A stretch of 14,080 nucleotides of DNA from an uncultured Agathobaculum sp. (GTDB taxonomy: Bacteria > Bacillota > Clostridia > Oscillospirales > Butyricicoccaceae): assembly GCA_944376955.1 (NCBI GenBank), contig CALWEB010000015.1:1-14080 (forward strand), given 5' to 3'. The notes under the pieces were generated by a model that had not been told where the DNA came from, did not search any database, and was given only the letters and a program-made list of their open reading frames with translations. Below are positions 14,071 through 14,080 of the stretch, one piece after another (position 1 is the first letter of the stretch; every line of letters starts with the position of its first letter). The position numbers and the translations under genes were made by a program.

Positions 14071-14080
14071 GAGGGAGGAG
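14071..14080 (+). other. Probable ribosome binding site of the next gene (cut by window end)
   Basis: GAGGGAGGAG at the right edge is a strong Shine-Dalgarno sequence 11 bases after the hinT terminator, suggesting a further + strand CDS just outside the window. Confidence 0.45.

Overview
The window looks like a chromosomal stretch of a spore-forming, low-GC-phylum (Bacillota) anaerobe of the class Clostridia, probably in or near the Oscillospiraceae/Ruminococcaceae. The reasons are strong AGGAGG ribosome sites, a gene order of GerS-like lipoprotein - alr - mazF, a T-box leader on alaS, an alpha/beta-type SASP remnant and a Tn4451-type (TnpX-like) large serine recombinase. The lineage is inferred from gene content alone.

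Layout. Positions 1-776 hold the 3' end of a phage-type tail/tape-measure protein with an M23 (LytM-like) domain, closed by a terminator. At about 940-960 the sequence changes abruptly into the C-terminal part of a LolA/GerS-like lipoprotein gene whose 5' part is missing, so a prophage or similar element appears to end inside it. Next, on the + strand, come alr (alanine racemase), a mazF/ndoA toxin with no antitoxin between it and alr, a terminator, and an unrecognised 198-residue protein. A convergent DUF1015 protein (3668-4978, minus) and the divergent ptsI (PTS enzyme I, 5189-6901, plus, with a clear sigma-A promoter) follow.

Positions 6966-9300 are an accessory patch. It holds a defective alpha/beta SASP gene, a 557-residue large serine recombinase, and a 57-residue TnpW-like protein upstream of it, all on the minus strand. 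A region with palindromes and very short + strand ORFs then runs into a MATE efflux gene (9297-10667). The right side is housekeeping: a strong promoter, a T-box leader and alaS (11014-13641), then hinT (HIT family) with its own promoter and terminator. The last 10 bases look like the ribosome site of a further + strand gene.

The points most worth a second look are: (1) alaS has an in-frame TGA at codon 21, at a conserved glycine, although the reading frame is intact on both sides; (2) two sporulation/germination genes, a GerS-like lipoprotein and a SASP, are both broken, each beside mobile-element genes; (3) mazF lacks its usual antitoxin and has a 14-bp hairpin directly before its ribosome site; (4) the recombinase module has a plausible GA-centred crossover site but no visible far end. 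I found no CRISPR array, rRNA or tRNA gene.
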